64,000 nt of DNA, taken from NCBI RefSeq assembly GCF_040054535.1, contig NC_090789.1, forward strand, positions 2,055,197 through 2,119,196. The letters are read 5' to 3'. The position numbers and the translations under genes were made by a program. Under the pieces are notes generated by a model. It saw only the letters and a program-made list of their open reading frames with translations, did not search any database and was not told the origin of the DNA. Origin of the DNA: Antennarius striatus. Its lineage: Eukaryota; Chordata; Actinopteri; Lophiiformes; Antennariidae. Numbering within the stretch: position 1 is the first letter of the stretch; every line of letters begins with the position of its first letter. Of this stretch, positions 11,648 through 22,975 are shown one piece after another.

Positions 11648-14600
11648 ATGTCGGACAACAGCAACAGCACAGGAAGCAGCAGCGGCTCGTCGACCAACAG
11701 CTGGACCCTCCTCTCCCCAGAGGTGAGACAGAAAAACCAGATCAGGAAGCTCAGCTTGAGCTCCTGTACGTTTGGTTATAATGAAGAGGATGGTTGTTTT
11801 TTCCCCTCGCTCATGAAAAAACAAGTTCATACACGCATCCCATAATGACACAATGCTGTGAGTGTCAGCCAAGCACCAAGCGCTGGAGTCGTTCACTGCT
11901 ATTTACAGGCCGAGTACAAGCGTGTAATATACATTCTTTATAGTTTTACAGTTCATTTGTGAGGCATTTACTTCCACAACTCACTGTCTGTAATTTAATT
12001 TGTTCTGTAATCAACTTTATGTGCACAGCTACATGACTGTACTGTTATAATAAGAATAATAACTCAGTAGTTCTATATAATGCAACTGAGTTTTTCTGAA
12101 CTTCACTAATTGCAGCTTAATTTCAGATAATTTCAGATTTTCAGAGAAAATCACATCACTTACAATTGGTTTTAGCTTTTGTTGAAGTGACAGATTTACT
12201 TTCCTTACTACTTCTAAGTATATTTGAATAAAATATTTGAAAATCCTCTTGGATTAAATAGAATTTTAATTATCAGGATTGCTGAGGTTATGTTCTGATC
12301 GTCTCTTTTTCCGCAGGAGGCTGCTGTGGAGAATGTCGGGCCGGCAGACGACGGCAGCGAGAGTCTTGGTGACGTTCCCAGTCTCTCTGAGGAGGTGACA
12401 GGTACGAACGTGTCAAAACCTCTGGATAATAAAAAACCAAACATTAATGTGTTCCTTGATTTTGACATGGTGTGAATCTTTTTCAGAGGCGGCTGTGGAA
12501 TTTAAACCGAGTGACAGCTCGCTGGAAACTGTCTTGTCTGAAGAAGGCCATCAGGTTGATATATATAAAGATACAGTATAATCAAATGAAGCACAAATTA
12601 GCCCATAAAGTTATTACCAAGAGCTGGGTGATACCTTCCAGATGTAGTAAGGATCTTCTTCCTGCTCTTGTTCAGGTGTGTCAGGAGACGTCTCCAGAGT
12701 CAAGCGAGGGTCCCGTCCCGTCTAGTCCATCCCGGATGAGCCCTCTTTTAACAAACCCTCTGGACCCTCCGGATCTGGACACGGAGAGTCAACCTCCCGT
12801 CATCCACGACATCGTGACCAGCTCCCCCAGCGACAACGAGCACCTAGGAGCCACGCCCTTTGTCACCAGCATCGATTTGGGTCCCCCAATAGATATCTCT
12901 GCGGCTGAAATCCCGCCAGATGATTCTGAGGAGCCTTGTTCCGCTCCTCCTCCAGAGGAGATCCCTGTCTCTGAGGATCGACCGCTTGACGGGTCGACCG
13001 AACGTGAGCCGATTCCTGCTAGAGAGGTTTCTGTCTTCACCTCAGAACCTGAAGTCAACGTCTCCACGGAGAACCTCACAGCCACTGAGCTCCCGTCTCA
13101 CGACGAAGCTGATACCGGGTTCGCTTCAGTCAGTACCGAGCCGCCGAGCACCATCGGTGATCGTCAAGTCCCAGAAACAATCGGTTCCTTAGAGGTGGAG
13201 GAGGAGGAAGAGGAGGAGGAGGAGGCTGCTGCTGTGGAAGAGGAAGAGATGGAAGGAGCCCAAGATGAGGGAGAAGAGGAGGAAGAAGGTATGTTATCAG
13301 CGTGCATGAATACTAGAGGTTTCATTTCTACTTCTTTCTTCTGACATTGACTTGATGCTTTCAAAAATTCAGGCCTGAGAATTTCTTCTGGTTTTGAATC
13401 TATTGAAGCTGAAGCTGTGCTTTAATACGTGATGATAGAATCACACTGATTCTTCCTAAACGTAGACAAACGTAGACAAACACTGAAGCATCAAGAATGA
13501 AAGTGTCTCTCCTCTGCCGGCTGCCTCTAGGTAACCTCGTGCTGTACGCCCACGGCAATTTAGAGCATAGATGTCGAGATATCGTTCACATTCCAACAAA
13601 ACACACACCTGACAGGACAGTTGAAACGATAAAACACGCTAACAGAACGATGTCCACTGACAGAGGAGAGCAGAGTCGCTAAAACGCATTTTGATGTCTG
13701 TTTTTCTTGACACTGACGTTGACCAATCACACGAGCTTCAGCCGCGTGCAGGTAAACAGTCCGTGTCTTCATTTGCAGACGACAACACAAACATATTACA
13801 GGAAGACACGCCCCCTGGAACCCTTTCTGTCACCTTGACGACGCACCTTTGAATCCCAAAACCTGACCAATCCCATGCGGTGTCACCTAGCTGGCGTGTC
13901 GCATTTGGTTGTGACACATTTGCTCGAATAATTTAGCTTTTACTCAGACATATTTATAAATTTCCTGCGTTCGCATGCAGATAAATCTCATCCTAACTGA
14001 TGCTTGAAAAGAAAGGGGAAATCTCCATCCAGATGGCCGTCGTACGGAAACACGCCGGCTCAGAGTGAAGCTGCGGAACATTGCGTGTTGCCCCCCCAAG
14101 CGGATCGTGGTCCTCGGATAGACAATGGGGGTGCAGAGATCTCCCATAAGTCAGCAGTAAAGCTTGCGGATAGTAAAACCTGCAAATGGGGCCCCAGGAT
14201 GGGGATGAGTTCCCGTGGGCGTGCAGAGAGTTCTCTGCTGGAATCATCCCCCCCGTTCCCCCCACAGCGCTCCCCCACACCATCAGCCGAGACGCTCTTT
14301 GTGAGCAGCGCCGGTTGGTAGGAGCAGAAAAGGAGAGAATAGAGGAACGAGTTTCTCATCTGCTTCACGCCAGAGGCTCGCTGTGATTTATCAGCGTGAC
14401 ATTGTGTGAAATGACTCTGGTTGTAATTCAGAGAGAAAAATGTCACAGTTGTGAGTCGGAGTGACTGTCTGCCGGCCTGTTGTTCACATGTTGTTGACGC
14501 TGCGCTCCGTGTATTTACGGAGGTATTTTCCGTCAGTAGGTTGTTGGGATTTTGCAAATAACTAGTTGTGATGCTTTTTTGAGCAGAGATGTTGAGGCGA

Positions 14601-17193
14601 TTTGCTGATGATTCATCTCTTTCATAAAACCATGTTGTTTATTCTCCTCTTTTGTTATCTCTCTCTCTCTCTCTCTCCTCCAGAGCCGTCCGGTAGTTTC
14701 AATTCCAGCGGCTTTGACGACGGACTCAGGAGGAGGGCCGCCCCTTACTCCGAGGCGCCCAGACCGAGAACGTCGGACGAGGAAGACGAGGAGGAGGAAG
14801 TGGAGTTCAAATTGGCTGAGAGGAAGGAGGAAAAGCCCTGGTTCTCCTTGAACAAATGCATCGTGGGTGCTGTGGTCCTCCTTTTCTTAGGCTCCCTCTT
14901 CCTCTCAGGTGAGATCGTCTGACAGTAGATATAACGTACGATTATGTCATACAAACATCCGATAAAGATTTTCAGAGATCAGAATCTCACCTGTCAGTTT
15001 CAGGGTCTTTTCTAAAAGACAAAACCTGATTACGCTTTCGCTTATTTGACGATTCCCAATATTTTCCAGATGACGTCAGCACTTTTATTTGCGGCCGTCC
15101 GCCGTAGGCAGACGTCTGTTTTTAGATGGTGTTGACTAAGCTGTCAGGTTTCCTCCCTGACCTGGATAATGGCAGGTCCAGTGCAAAGATAAGACGCCGG
15201 CGTAAGCTTTTGTCCCGGCCGCGTCCAAACACTAATCCACCCTGACAGCAGCAGAAAAAAACCAAACGACTCAGCCTCCAAACTGTACAGTAACGCTCTT
15301 TATCAGTGTGTGGAAGGATTCACAGGAGGTGGAGGGCGATTAAGGTGAAGGTAAATGACCCGTCACTGGGTCGGGGTGAATATATCTAAAGTTTTCCATG
15401 AGTTGAAAAGCTCCTGCATGCAGGTAGAGCCTCACCTGGTGGAATGCACTTCACAGCAGAAGCACCTGATTGTTGTAACACAACTGGCGTCGGTAACAAA
15501 CAAGTGTGTGTTTGTTGGTTTTTTTTTTCTCTGACAGGTGACTTTGACGTGGGCGAAGGAGAACAAAACCAGGTCTGTTCCTGTTGCCCCCCCCCACCCC
15601 TCCCCTGATGACTCAGTGTCAGCGTCACCTTTTATTTACTCAAACAATCATATTTAAAGAAAAGCGCAGGCCTAGAATGTTTTTTTTAAAGATGCTAAAG
15701 ATAGGATTATTTTAATATATGTGCTTTATTCTTCTGCCAACTGTTTCCAATCCAGGATTGGCTTAGCGGTGATCCACAGGATATGAAAGAGCTATTGGAT
15801 AAACTGAAGCAGGAAAACCAACAAATCTCTCAGCTAGAGGCTCAACTGCAGGTCAGTGTCAAGTGGCAGCTACGCAGATGCTAACGCCGTTGTTTAACCC
15901 CTTTTTTTTTTAACGCAGCTTGTTTGCACTTTTTGGTCCGTTTTGACGTTGGTTTCTGTTTGACAGGCTCAGAAAGCGGAGCTGGACGCGGCCCTGAAGG
16001 CGGTGGCGGCCAGCGGCGACGAGACGGGCAGAGCCCGTCTGGAAGGAGAGAACACCAAGCTGAAGGAGGAGCTGGCGTCTCTGCCGGAGCTGAAGAGGGA
16101 GCTGGAGAGTCTGAGGGCGCGGGCGACCGAAGTCAGCCGGCTCACAGGTGGGGACGGGGGCAAAACCTGAAGGGAGGGGGGTAAACTGGAGATCTCCTGT
16201 AAATGCATTCGGTAAGTTGAATTTCTTGAATCCACAGCCGATGAAGAAACGGCCCCGGCGATGTCGCCAGCTCAACCTGGCGACGACGGCGGCGAATCGA
16301 CACGGAAAACGAGTAGAGCCGAGAAGAGGAAGGACGCCGACAAAGGAGGGGGGCTGAAGGAAGAACTCCAGAGGCAGAAGCTGCTTCTGGAGGAGAGCAG
16401 GAAGAGGCTGGAGGGGATGAGGAAGGACGGAGGCGACAGGAAGCGAGTGAGGGACAGTTTGGAGGCCATCCAGAAGAAGCTGTCCGAACGAGTGGAGAGG
16501 TGGGGTGAGAGGAAGACCAAAGGGAAGGGGGGCAAAGAGAGGGACGCCTGGAAGAAAGAGAAGCAGAGCAGAGAAGGAGGAAGGAGAGAGAAGGAGGACA
16601 GGAAGGAGGAGCGGAAGCATTCCCAGCAGAACGCCCACAAGGAGGCGTGGAGGAAACACCAGGACGAGTGGGAGAGGAAGAAGGGAGAGAGGAGGACGGA
16701 CCGGGAGGAGAGGAGGAAGGAGAAGCCGTGGTACAGGAAGAACTCCCACGAGCATCATCGTCATCATCACCAGCATCAGCATCCTCATCCTCAGCAGAAC
16801 GACTTCTGGAGAGACCAGGAGCTGAAACTCCGACGCAACGTCCGCCCCCAGCCGGGCTGCGCCTCGGCGGAGGAGTGCGCCGCCAGGGAGGGGCTCTACC
16901 CGGTGGAGCTGCCCGAGTTCGAGGCGCTCCTGGAGGGATACCTGAGCAAGCTGGAGGGCTCCCCGCCCGAGAGCAAGGACCGGCTCCGGAAGCTGACCGC
17001 CGACTACTTCCGGGACGGCGTGTTCGTCCACGACAGGGTTCTCTTCGGCGACTTCGCAGAGGACGTGGCGGACATCCTGGAGGACATGGCGGACGTTTTG
17101 GAGGACGCCGGGCGGAAGGGGACGGACTCCCTGGAGGAGGAGATGGAGGAGTTTGAGCGGGAGGCGCTGTGGAAGTTCGCCGCCACGGCTTAA
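11648..17193 (+). CDS. PBXIP1: Pre-B-cell leukemia homeobox-interacting protein 1 (HPIP)
   Basis: Nine coding exons (11648-11722, 12317-12401, 12487-12554, 12676-13288, 14684-14908, 15538-15572, 15756-15851, 15967-16147, 16238-17193) join in frame into 777 residues (human about 731). In mammals the protein binds PBX factors, oestrogen receptor and microtubules. Order of parts: a Ser-rich N-terminus with WTLL at residues 19-22; a long acidic region ending in a Glu run; a hydrophobic segment at about 339-356 (CIVGAVVLLFLGSLFLS); a coiled coil from about 370; a Lys/Arg/Glu-rich region; a His-rich patch at about 628-648; and the conserved C-terminal domain with QPGCASAEECAAREGL and DYFRDGVFVHDR. 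The N-terminus also resembles the paralogue CCPG1, but the C-terminal domain and the 1q21-type neighbours favour PBXIP1. An additional small exon cannot be excluded. Confidence 0.9.
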
Positions 17194-18945
17194 AAAGACG
17201 ACGACTGCGAAACGATGGAGCGCACGCGGCGGCGGCTTTACCGGACACTTCTTACCTACATTCTCCCTTCAGAGCCGTAACCATAGTAACTTCTGGTGCA
17301 GAGTATCTCTTCTAATTAAGTCTGTCTTTATCAGCTAGACTTGTTCTCGTCATTTTGGACTTAGTCGATGTTACCTACCTCCGTCAGGCCCGCTAGCGTG
17401 TTTGTGTGGCCGGTCCTCTGCTGTGTGGTGTTCCCTCTAAGCGTACTGCATGTTGTTTCATGACCTACATCACATGATGACCCTCAGATGAAGAAACGGG
17501 GCGTTTTTAAGGGCCGGTGGTTTGATAACGTTCCTACACTTGAGTCGTCGGTTGCAGAAGCACCTGTTAGATTGACAGCTTTATCACCTCCTGCTAAAAC
17601 AAGCGCTGGGAAAGTCTCACTTTTTTGCCTGGAGTTGAATGTTGGCTCTCCGATCCCAGAGGATAAGCTCCCCTGAATCGGATCAGGTCGGACCAGTTTT
17701 GTGTCAGCAGGTCTTCAGGAGTGGTTGGGTTTTTTTTTCCCTCCAAACAGAACAGAACAGTGTTTGAAAGCCCGGAGCGTTTTGGTTTCTAGACGCTCGT
17801 CTTATTTCCCTCCTCCTCCTCCTCCTTTCCTTTTGACGACTCCACGCATATCAGATAAAAAAAAAAGCAAAAGATGTGTGGAAACAACCGAGAAAGAGTT
17901 TAAGAAATAACCGTTCCAAAAAAGAGCGATAGAGCAAAGTTATTATAGCCATGACCGCTAAAACACTTCAGCACTTTTTCTCCAAAGCCCAATTCTCTAA
18001 TTTACCTTTTTTTTTGGTTCGATCACTTCTTTTTTTTAATGTCGTAGCCGTGGGCAACCTCCGATACATCAGACTAAAAAAAAAAAAGACTGAACTGTCC
18101 CAAAAGAATTTCAGTTAATCATTTGTAAATGAGATTGGCAGCCAAAGCGGTGTTTGTTTGGTTTTTGTAGCACAAAAAAAAAGAGAAAAGAAAGAAGCTA
18201 AATGAAGAAGCAGCTGCTTCTTCTTCTTCTTTTTTTTTTTTTCCTCCCAAAGTTTTTTCAGAGCTGCTTAAATTCTTCTTTATTGTTCGATTGTCGTCGT
18301 GTTTGATGACTTAAGTTCCCGCCTCGTTCGGTAAGATGTGAAGTTTGAAGTCCACAGTTTGTGGTTGTTGGTTCTAATCCTCGGACTCTGAAGTGTTACG
18401 TGTTTTATTTATTCTGTCGGTACACTGCAACCCTTTTTTTTTCTTTTTGACGAGAAGAACGTCAAATGGTGTGAGAAAAGTTTACTTCAGTCGTCAGAGA
18501 TGTAGTTTCTCACTACTGCTTACGTGCCTTTTTATTCTAAATACGTTAAATCGATCAAAGAGGCTGAGATTTTATTTGCTTCTGCGGGATTGAAGAAGAA
18601 AAGTTTACACTACTTGGAGTTTTGCTGTTGCTGAAGATGTCAGACTGAATGTCGTAGGATTCACACAAACGTCGTGTCACGTTTGTACCGACAAACGGTT
18701 GTTTTTTTTAGACCAAAGGGATCGAAAGAAAGATTCTTTACGTTTTGCTTTAATGGAAGAGTTGATGAAGGTTTAATCGTTTGAAGGAGTTGTTATCGCG
18801 GAGCAACGTGATTGATCCCTGGATAAATGTACTCGTATAAATGGAGCGGATGATTTTTTTTTGTTTTTTTTGTTTTCCATCTTTGGTCCTGTTCGCTTTC
18901 AAGAAGTCGGTGTTCAGTTCAATAAAAGTTCCTCCAATGAAAACG
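17194..18945 (+). other. PBXIP1: Probable 3' UTR of PBXIP1
   Basis: Sequence downstream of the stop is non-coding and rich in A/T homopolymers. The first clear poly(A) signal is AATAAA at 18921-18926, so a 3' UTR of about 1.7 kb is likely. No other gene is seen in it. Confidence 0.45.
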
Positions 18946-19464
18946 TGGATATGTTTGATTCTTCTGTTATGAGAAAGACTTTGGATCCATTATTAAACCA
19001 GTGTTTTAAACATCTCTATGAAATAACTTCAAAGGTCATGATCGCAGCAGGGATGGAGGAAGTAGTCCGGTTTATTCCTGACAAGTAACTACCACCAATA
19101 ACACACCCTGACTAGATAATTATTATCAATATTATTATTACTATTACTATTATTGTTGTTATTTTTGTTGTTTATGAGATAAGATGAAAGTTACAGCTTC
19201 ATTTGTTGACATGTTACGTCATCATCATAATCACAGATTAATCTGCAGATTATTTTTGTCAAGAGACAGACACATTCGTACAGAATGTATAAATGTGTTG
19301 AATGTGATTTTAAATCTTTATCTTCAAACTGTTGATGTGTTTGCTAATTCCTCCTACATGGATTAAAAGTAAAGAACTGTCTGCAGCGGCCATTAGGTGG
19401 CAGGACAGCCTCGTGTAGCGCTTCCTGTCTCACCCTTGACCTGTCTGACCCCCCCCCCCCCCAG

Positions 19465-19690
19465 AACCCCCACGCCGCCGCCGTGAAGCAGCTGATGGGA
19501 TCTCAGGGACCAGAACGACGACGGCGAGCTGACCTTCTCCGAGTTCTGGCAGCCGATCGGAACCTCAGGGAGGCTTCGGCCTGTAGCGCCGCAACGGCCA
19601 CCAGCAGCCGCCACGGCGCTCCACCCGGGCCGCGCGCCGCTCACAGTTAACCATCTGTTGCATGATGGGAACTTTTGGAATTAAAGGCTT
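19465..19690 (+). pseudogene. Isolated S100 last exon with a frame-scrambled EF-hand
   Basis: After a C-rich tract and a CAG acceptor (19462-19464), one frame starts NPHAAAVKQLM, a typical S100 helix before the second EF-hand. The frame then shifts by one base: from 19499 the other frame reads DLRDQNDDGELTFSEFWQ, a complete calcium loop (D-Q-N-D-D-G-E-L-T-F-S-E). At about 19561 the match returns to the first frame (NLREASACS) and ends at TAA 19648-19650. ATTAAA follows at 19680-19685. Read without shifts the exon is still open, but the loop becomes an Arg-rich segment. The EF1 exon was not found upstream. It may be a decayed S100 gene, a gene with two compensating indels, or an assembly error. 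The W in SEFW recalls the S100A13/A14/A16 group. Confidence 0.6.
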
Positions 19691-19699
19691 CATTGTCTT

Positions 19700-21367
19700 G
19701 AACTCTCAGCCGCCGACGCGTCTCCTGTCATTCATTTACACATTTATTACACGACGCCCCTGGTAGTCCACAGTGGAGCTGGATTCAGGGGCGTGTAATC
19801 CTATAGCTGCCCCCTCCGGCCCAGATCTGCTTCCAACAAAAGCTGTCCGCCCAAGCGTTTCTGCTGACTGGTGATGCTGAAAATGCAGGATCTTTGAATC
19901 GGAATCATGAGAGGTGCTCCATTGTGGGGGGGGTGGAGGTGTAGGTAGAGGAGAGAGGTAACAGCAGTGAGATTTAATCTCAGATTTGAGGCGGTAATTT
20001 AAATTTACACTGACTTCAGAGGCCTTTCAAGAATCCAGCAGGACTGCTTCACCTCCTGCACCACCTACATTGTTTTGAACACCATCAGATGGGGGGGGGG
20101 GGTTGGGGGTATGGGCATTGGTTGACATGGTTACGCTTGTGCTTGTCTGTGCATTTTTTTTTTTTTGGTCATGTTCCTTTAAAAACAGTCGGATCTCCCT
20201 CTAAAATTCATTTTTCTAAAACTTTTTAAATCTCCAGATTATAACTGAACAGCCTGGATGAAGTAATCCCAACCCACCCACACCCACACCCCCTCGCTGT
20301 CTCCTCGTCCCTACAGATGAAACCAGTGAAGTTTTCATGAGTGACGTGAAGCAGCTGGCTACACGACTGAAAGATTATTCCATTAAAAAAAAAAACAAAA
20401 AAAAACCCCAACTTGGATCGTTTTGAGACACTTTTTTTTAAAGTAATTTTATTCCCTTTTTTTTTTTTTTTTTGCAGACTTCATCGAGGCGCTTCCACAT
20501 TCCCGTTTGTCCCTCTCACGCTTCCAGGTACACGCCCTTTGACTTGTCAGGGGAAAAGTTTTAAGGAAAGAAAAAAAAAAAAAAAAAAAAAGCCTAAATC
20601 ACGGAAGAGGTTTTGCCGTTCTACTAGTTTGGCAAGTTCTCTGCGCTCAAAGCTGCGTGGAAAGGCGGAGAAGAGGGCAGAAACTCCAACTTTGCGCACA
20701 TTTATACGCTTCTCTTTCCACGCGGACGGTTTACGGTGAGTTGAAAGCCACTTTTTTTTTTTTGGACACATTTTCGAGCTTTTCTTTGGGGCTTTAGAAT
20801 TTGATCATCGTTTTTTTGGGGTTTTTTTTTTTTTTTTTTTTGTTGCCACGTTTCGATCAACCCGTGCAGGAAGACGTCCCACGAAAAAAAAAAAAAACAC
20901 CAAAAAAAAAACAAAAAACGTTTTGACTATCTGGGACGCGTTCAATGACTCCAAACCCCGAAAGTTTTCTTCCAGGCTCACATTGCGCTTTTTACCAAAC
21001 AGTAACCGATGAGTTTGCGCCAGTTTTTGTGTCTCCTGTTGACGTCTATTTGTTCGGGTTTTGATGGTCGTGTTTGATCGCTTCACGCGTCCCCCCCCCC
21101 CCTCTCTCTCCTTCTCTTTCTCACTCCTATCGGAAAGATATTTGATATTTTGATGTGGCTCAGTTGTCAGGATGCTGATCAGATGCCAACAGACGGTCAA
21201 AGAAAAAAAAAAACTCCACTTGAGTGGCATGTGTTAAGTTTTATCCTATTTTTGCGCAGTAACATCCACTTTTGCGCGCCGTGCGTCTCTGGAGAGGCCC
21301 TCCGGAGTGAGGACTTCACATGTCCAGTGCGTTTTATGGTATGTGCGTGTGTGGGTGTGTGTCAGGA

Positions 21368-21398
<31 letters not shown>

Positions 21399-21537
21399 AT
21401 GGGACGTCCAGGTCGCTCTGGGGTGTTAACGGTGATGAACGGCGCCCTGAACCGTTTCGGCGTTTACGCACGCCACTCGACAACAGTTTGTGTTTCCCCA
21501 CCAAAAAAACCCGCATATATGAGATGATAGACAGCTG

Positions 21538-21605
<68 letters not shown>

Positions 21606-22960
21606 CCCCACTAACCCCCCCACCCACCCGCAGTTTACGTCCACAACCTTCCTTGTTCCTGCGTTAATATTTCATGGCGCACGAACGGCGGTATTGTCGT
21701 TCCTTTGCGCACACACCGTCTCACATTCGCCCCGTTTGGAAACGCAACACTTCAACCTCCTTCATGGCTCTGGAGGGGGAAACGGGAAACCTCGGGTTGT
21801 AGGCTTGTATTTTTAATTATTTGCGCAGGTTTTATTTTTACTTTAGTGTAGATAATTTGCAGCTCTGACGTGGGGGGGGAGGATGATGCAAGTCCTGTGG
21901 AAATGAGGGTGTTAGGATTCTTTTTTTTTTACGCATTTAGGGGTTTGTTATTTTAAACCAGTGAATGTGAGAATGGACAGAATTGGGAATTGAAGAAGGG
22001 ATTGTCTTTTGGAGGGGGGGGAGAGGGAGAAGGGGAATTGTCGAAGCCCTGGTGCGTTCATGAGGATGATGGGTGTGTCACCTTGCAGGAAGAAGTCCCC
22101 TGAAGTTCCTGCAAAGCACAAGCTGTGACTAGAACAACATGAATGTGTCATGATGGAGGGATGGGAATGCCACAAAAACAAAAACAAAAAAGAAAGCCGG
22201 TTTTTGTCCCATTAGGTTGGGGTTTGATGAGAATTAAACATCTTAAACTGCTGTGCTGACGTTACAGATCCTTCATGTCTCTGTTGGGTCATAAATTTTT
22301 TCCGATGGATGCGGTAAAGACAAAACCTTCCGAACAGGAGGGCATCCTGTTGAGACAAAAGAGAGTTCTTCTCTCCCCCAGCGCTAAACCGTTGTTTGCT
22401 CTGCAGCATTTGAATACTGAAGCTGACAGACGAGAACCGTCGTCCTTCGCGCCGCTCTGGGGCAAAAAGCAGCCGGGAGTCGGCCTGTAAATTCCTCTCT
22501 AAGTGATCTCCCCAGATAGCAATGAATGGAATTCCTGCAAAAATGTGTCACCTATCCTGGCATGTTTTACACTGTACATGAGTGCAGGTGAGATGTTTAC
22601 ATACGTGTGTTTTCGTCAGCCCTCGGACTCCTTACGATGGCGTGAATGAGAGGAAAGAGAGAGAGATACGGGACTAGGTAATCCCTCCGGTCATCTGAAA
22701 CCTCGTCTCATCGGTGGCGTGGCGAGATCAGATGACCTATCAGAGATCAGAACTTCCATTGTGCATCAGGGTTCATCTCTGAATCAGACTCCACTTATCT
22801 GGCATCGCTTATCGAGCCTGTAGACCCAACACCTCGCCAAAGGTCTCACCGGGACAAGAGGAGATCCTCTGTTTCAGTTTCCACTTGACGTCTCTGTCAA
22901 TCTATCAATCTGTCTATCTATTGATCTGTCTGTCATCGTCATCCTGATGTCTTCTTCTTT
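19700..22960. other. Intergenic region with homopolymers and TG repeats
   Basis: No coding exon was found. The stretch contains many A/T and G/C homopolymers (20.1, 20.45-20.9 kb), a (TG)n run at 21369-21395 and a longer one at 21541-21604. A GATA/TCTG-type tetranucleotide stretch near 22.89-22.93 kb lies just before the next gene's acceptor. A non-coding first exon of the following S100 gene must lie somewhere here. A GTGAGT donor at about 20736 is one candidate, without further support. Confidence 0.5.
21541..21604. repeat. (TG)n microsatellite
   Basis: Thirty-two uninterrupted TG units. Confidence 0.97.
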
Positions 22961-22975
22961 CCAGAGAGAGTAGTC

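Noticed and set aside
11648-17193. CCPG1 as the identity of the gene called PBXIP1
   Set aside because: The N-terminus is CCPG1-like, but the C-terminal domain (CASAEECAAREGL, FRDGVFVHDR) and the neighbours PYGO2, SHE and CKS1B point to PBXIP1.
15910-17248. Two long antisense open frames opposite the last PBXIP1 exons
   Set aside because: Leu/Pro/Ser/Arg-rich shadows of a Lys/Glu/Arg-rich coding exon, with no family resemblance.
20697-20740. TATA-like ATTTATAC and GTGAGT donor as the first exon of the repeat-tailed S100 gene
   Set aside because: The exon would be only a few bases long; not enough support to call.
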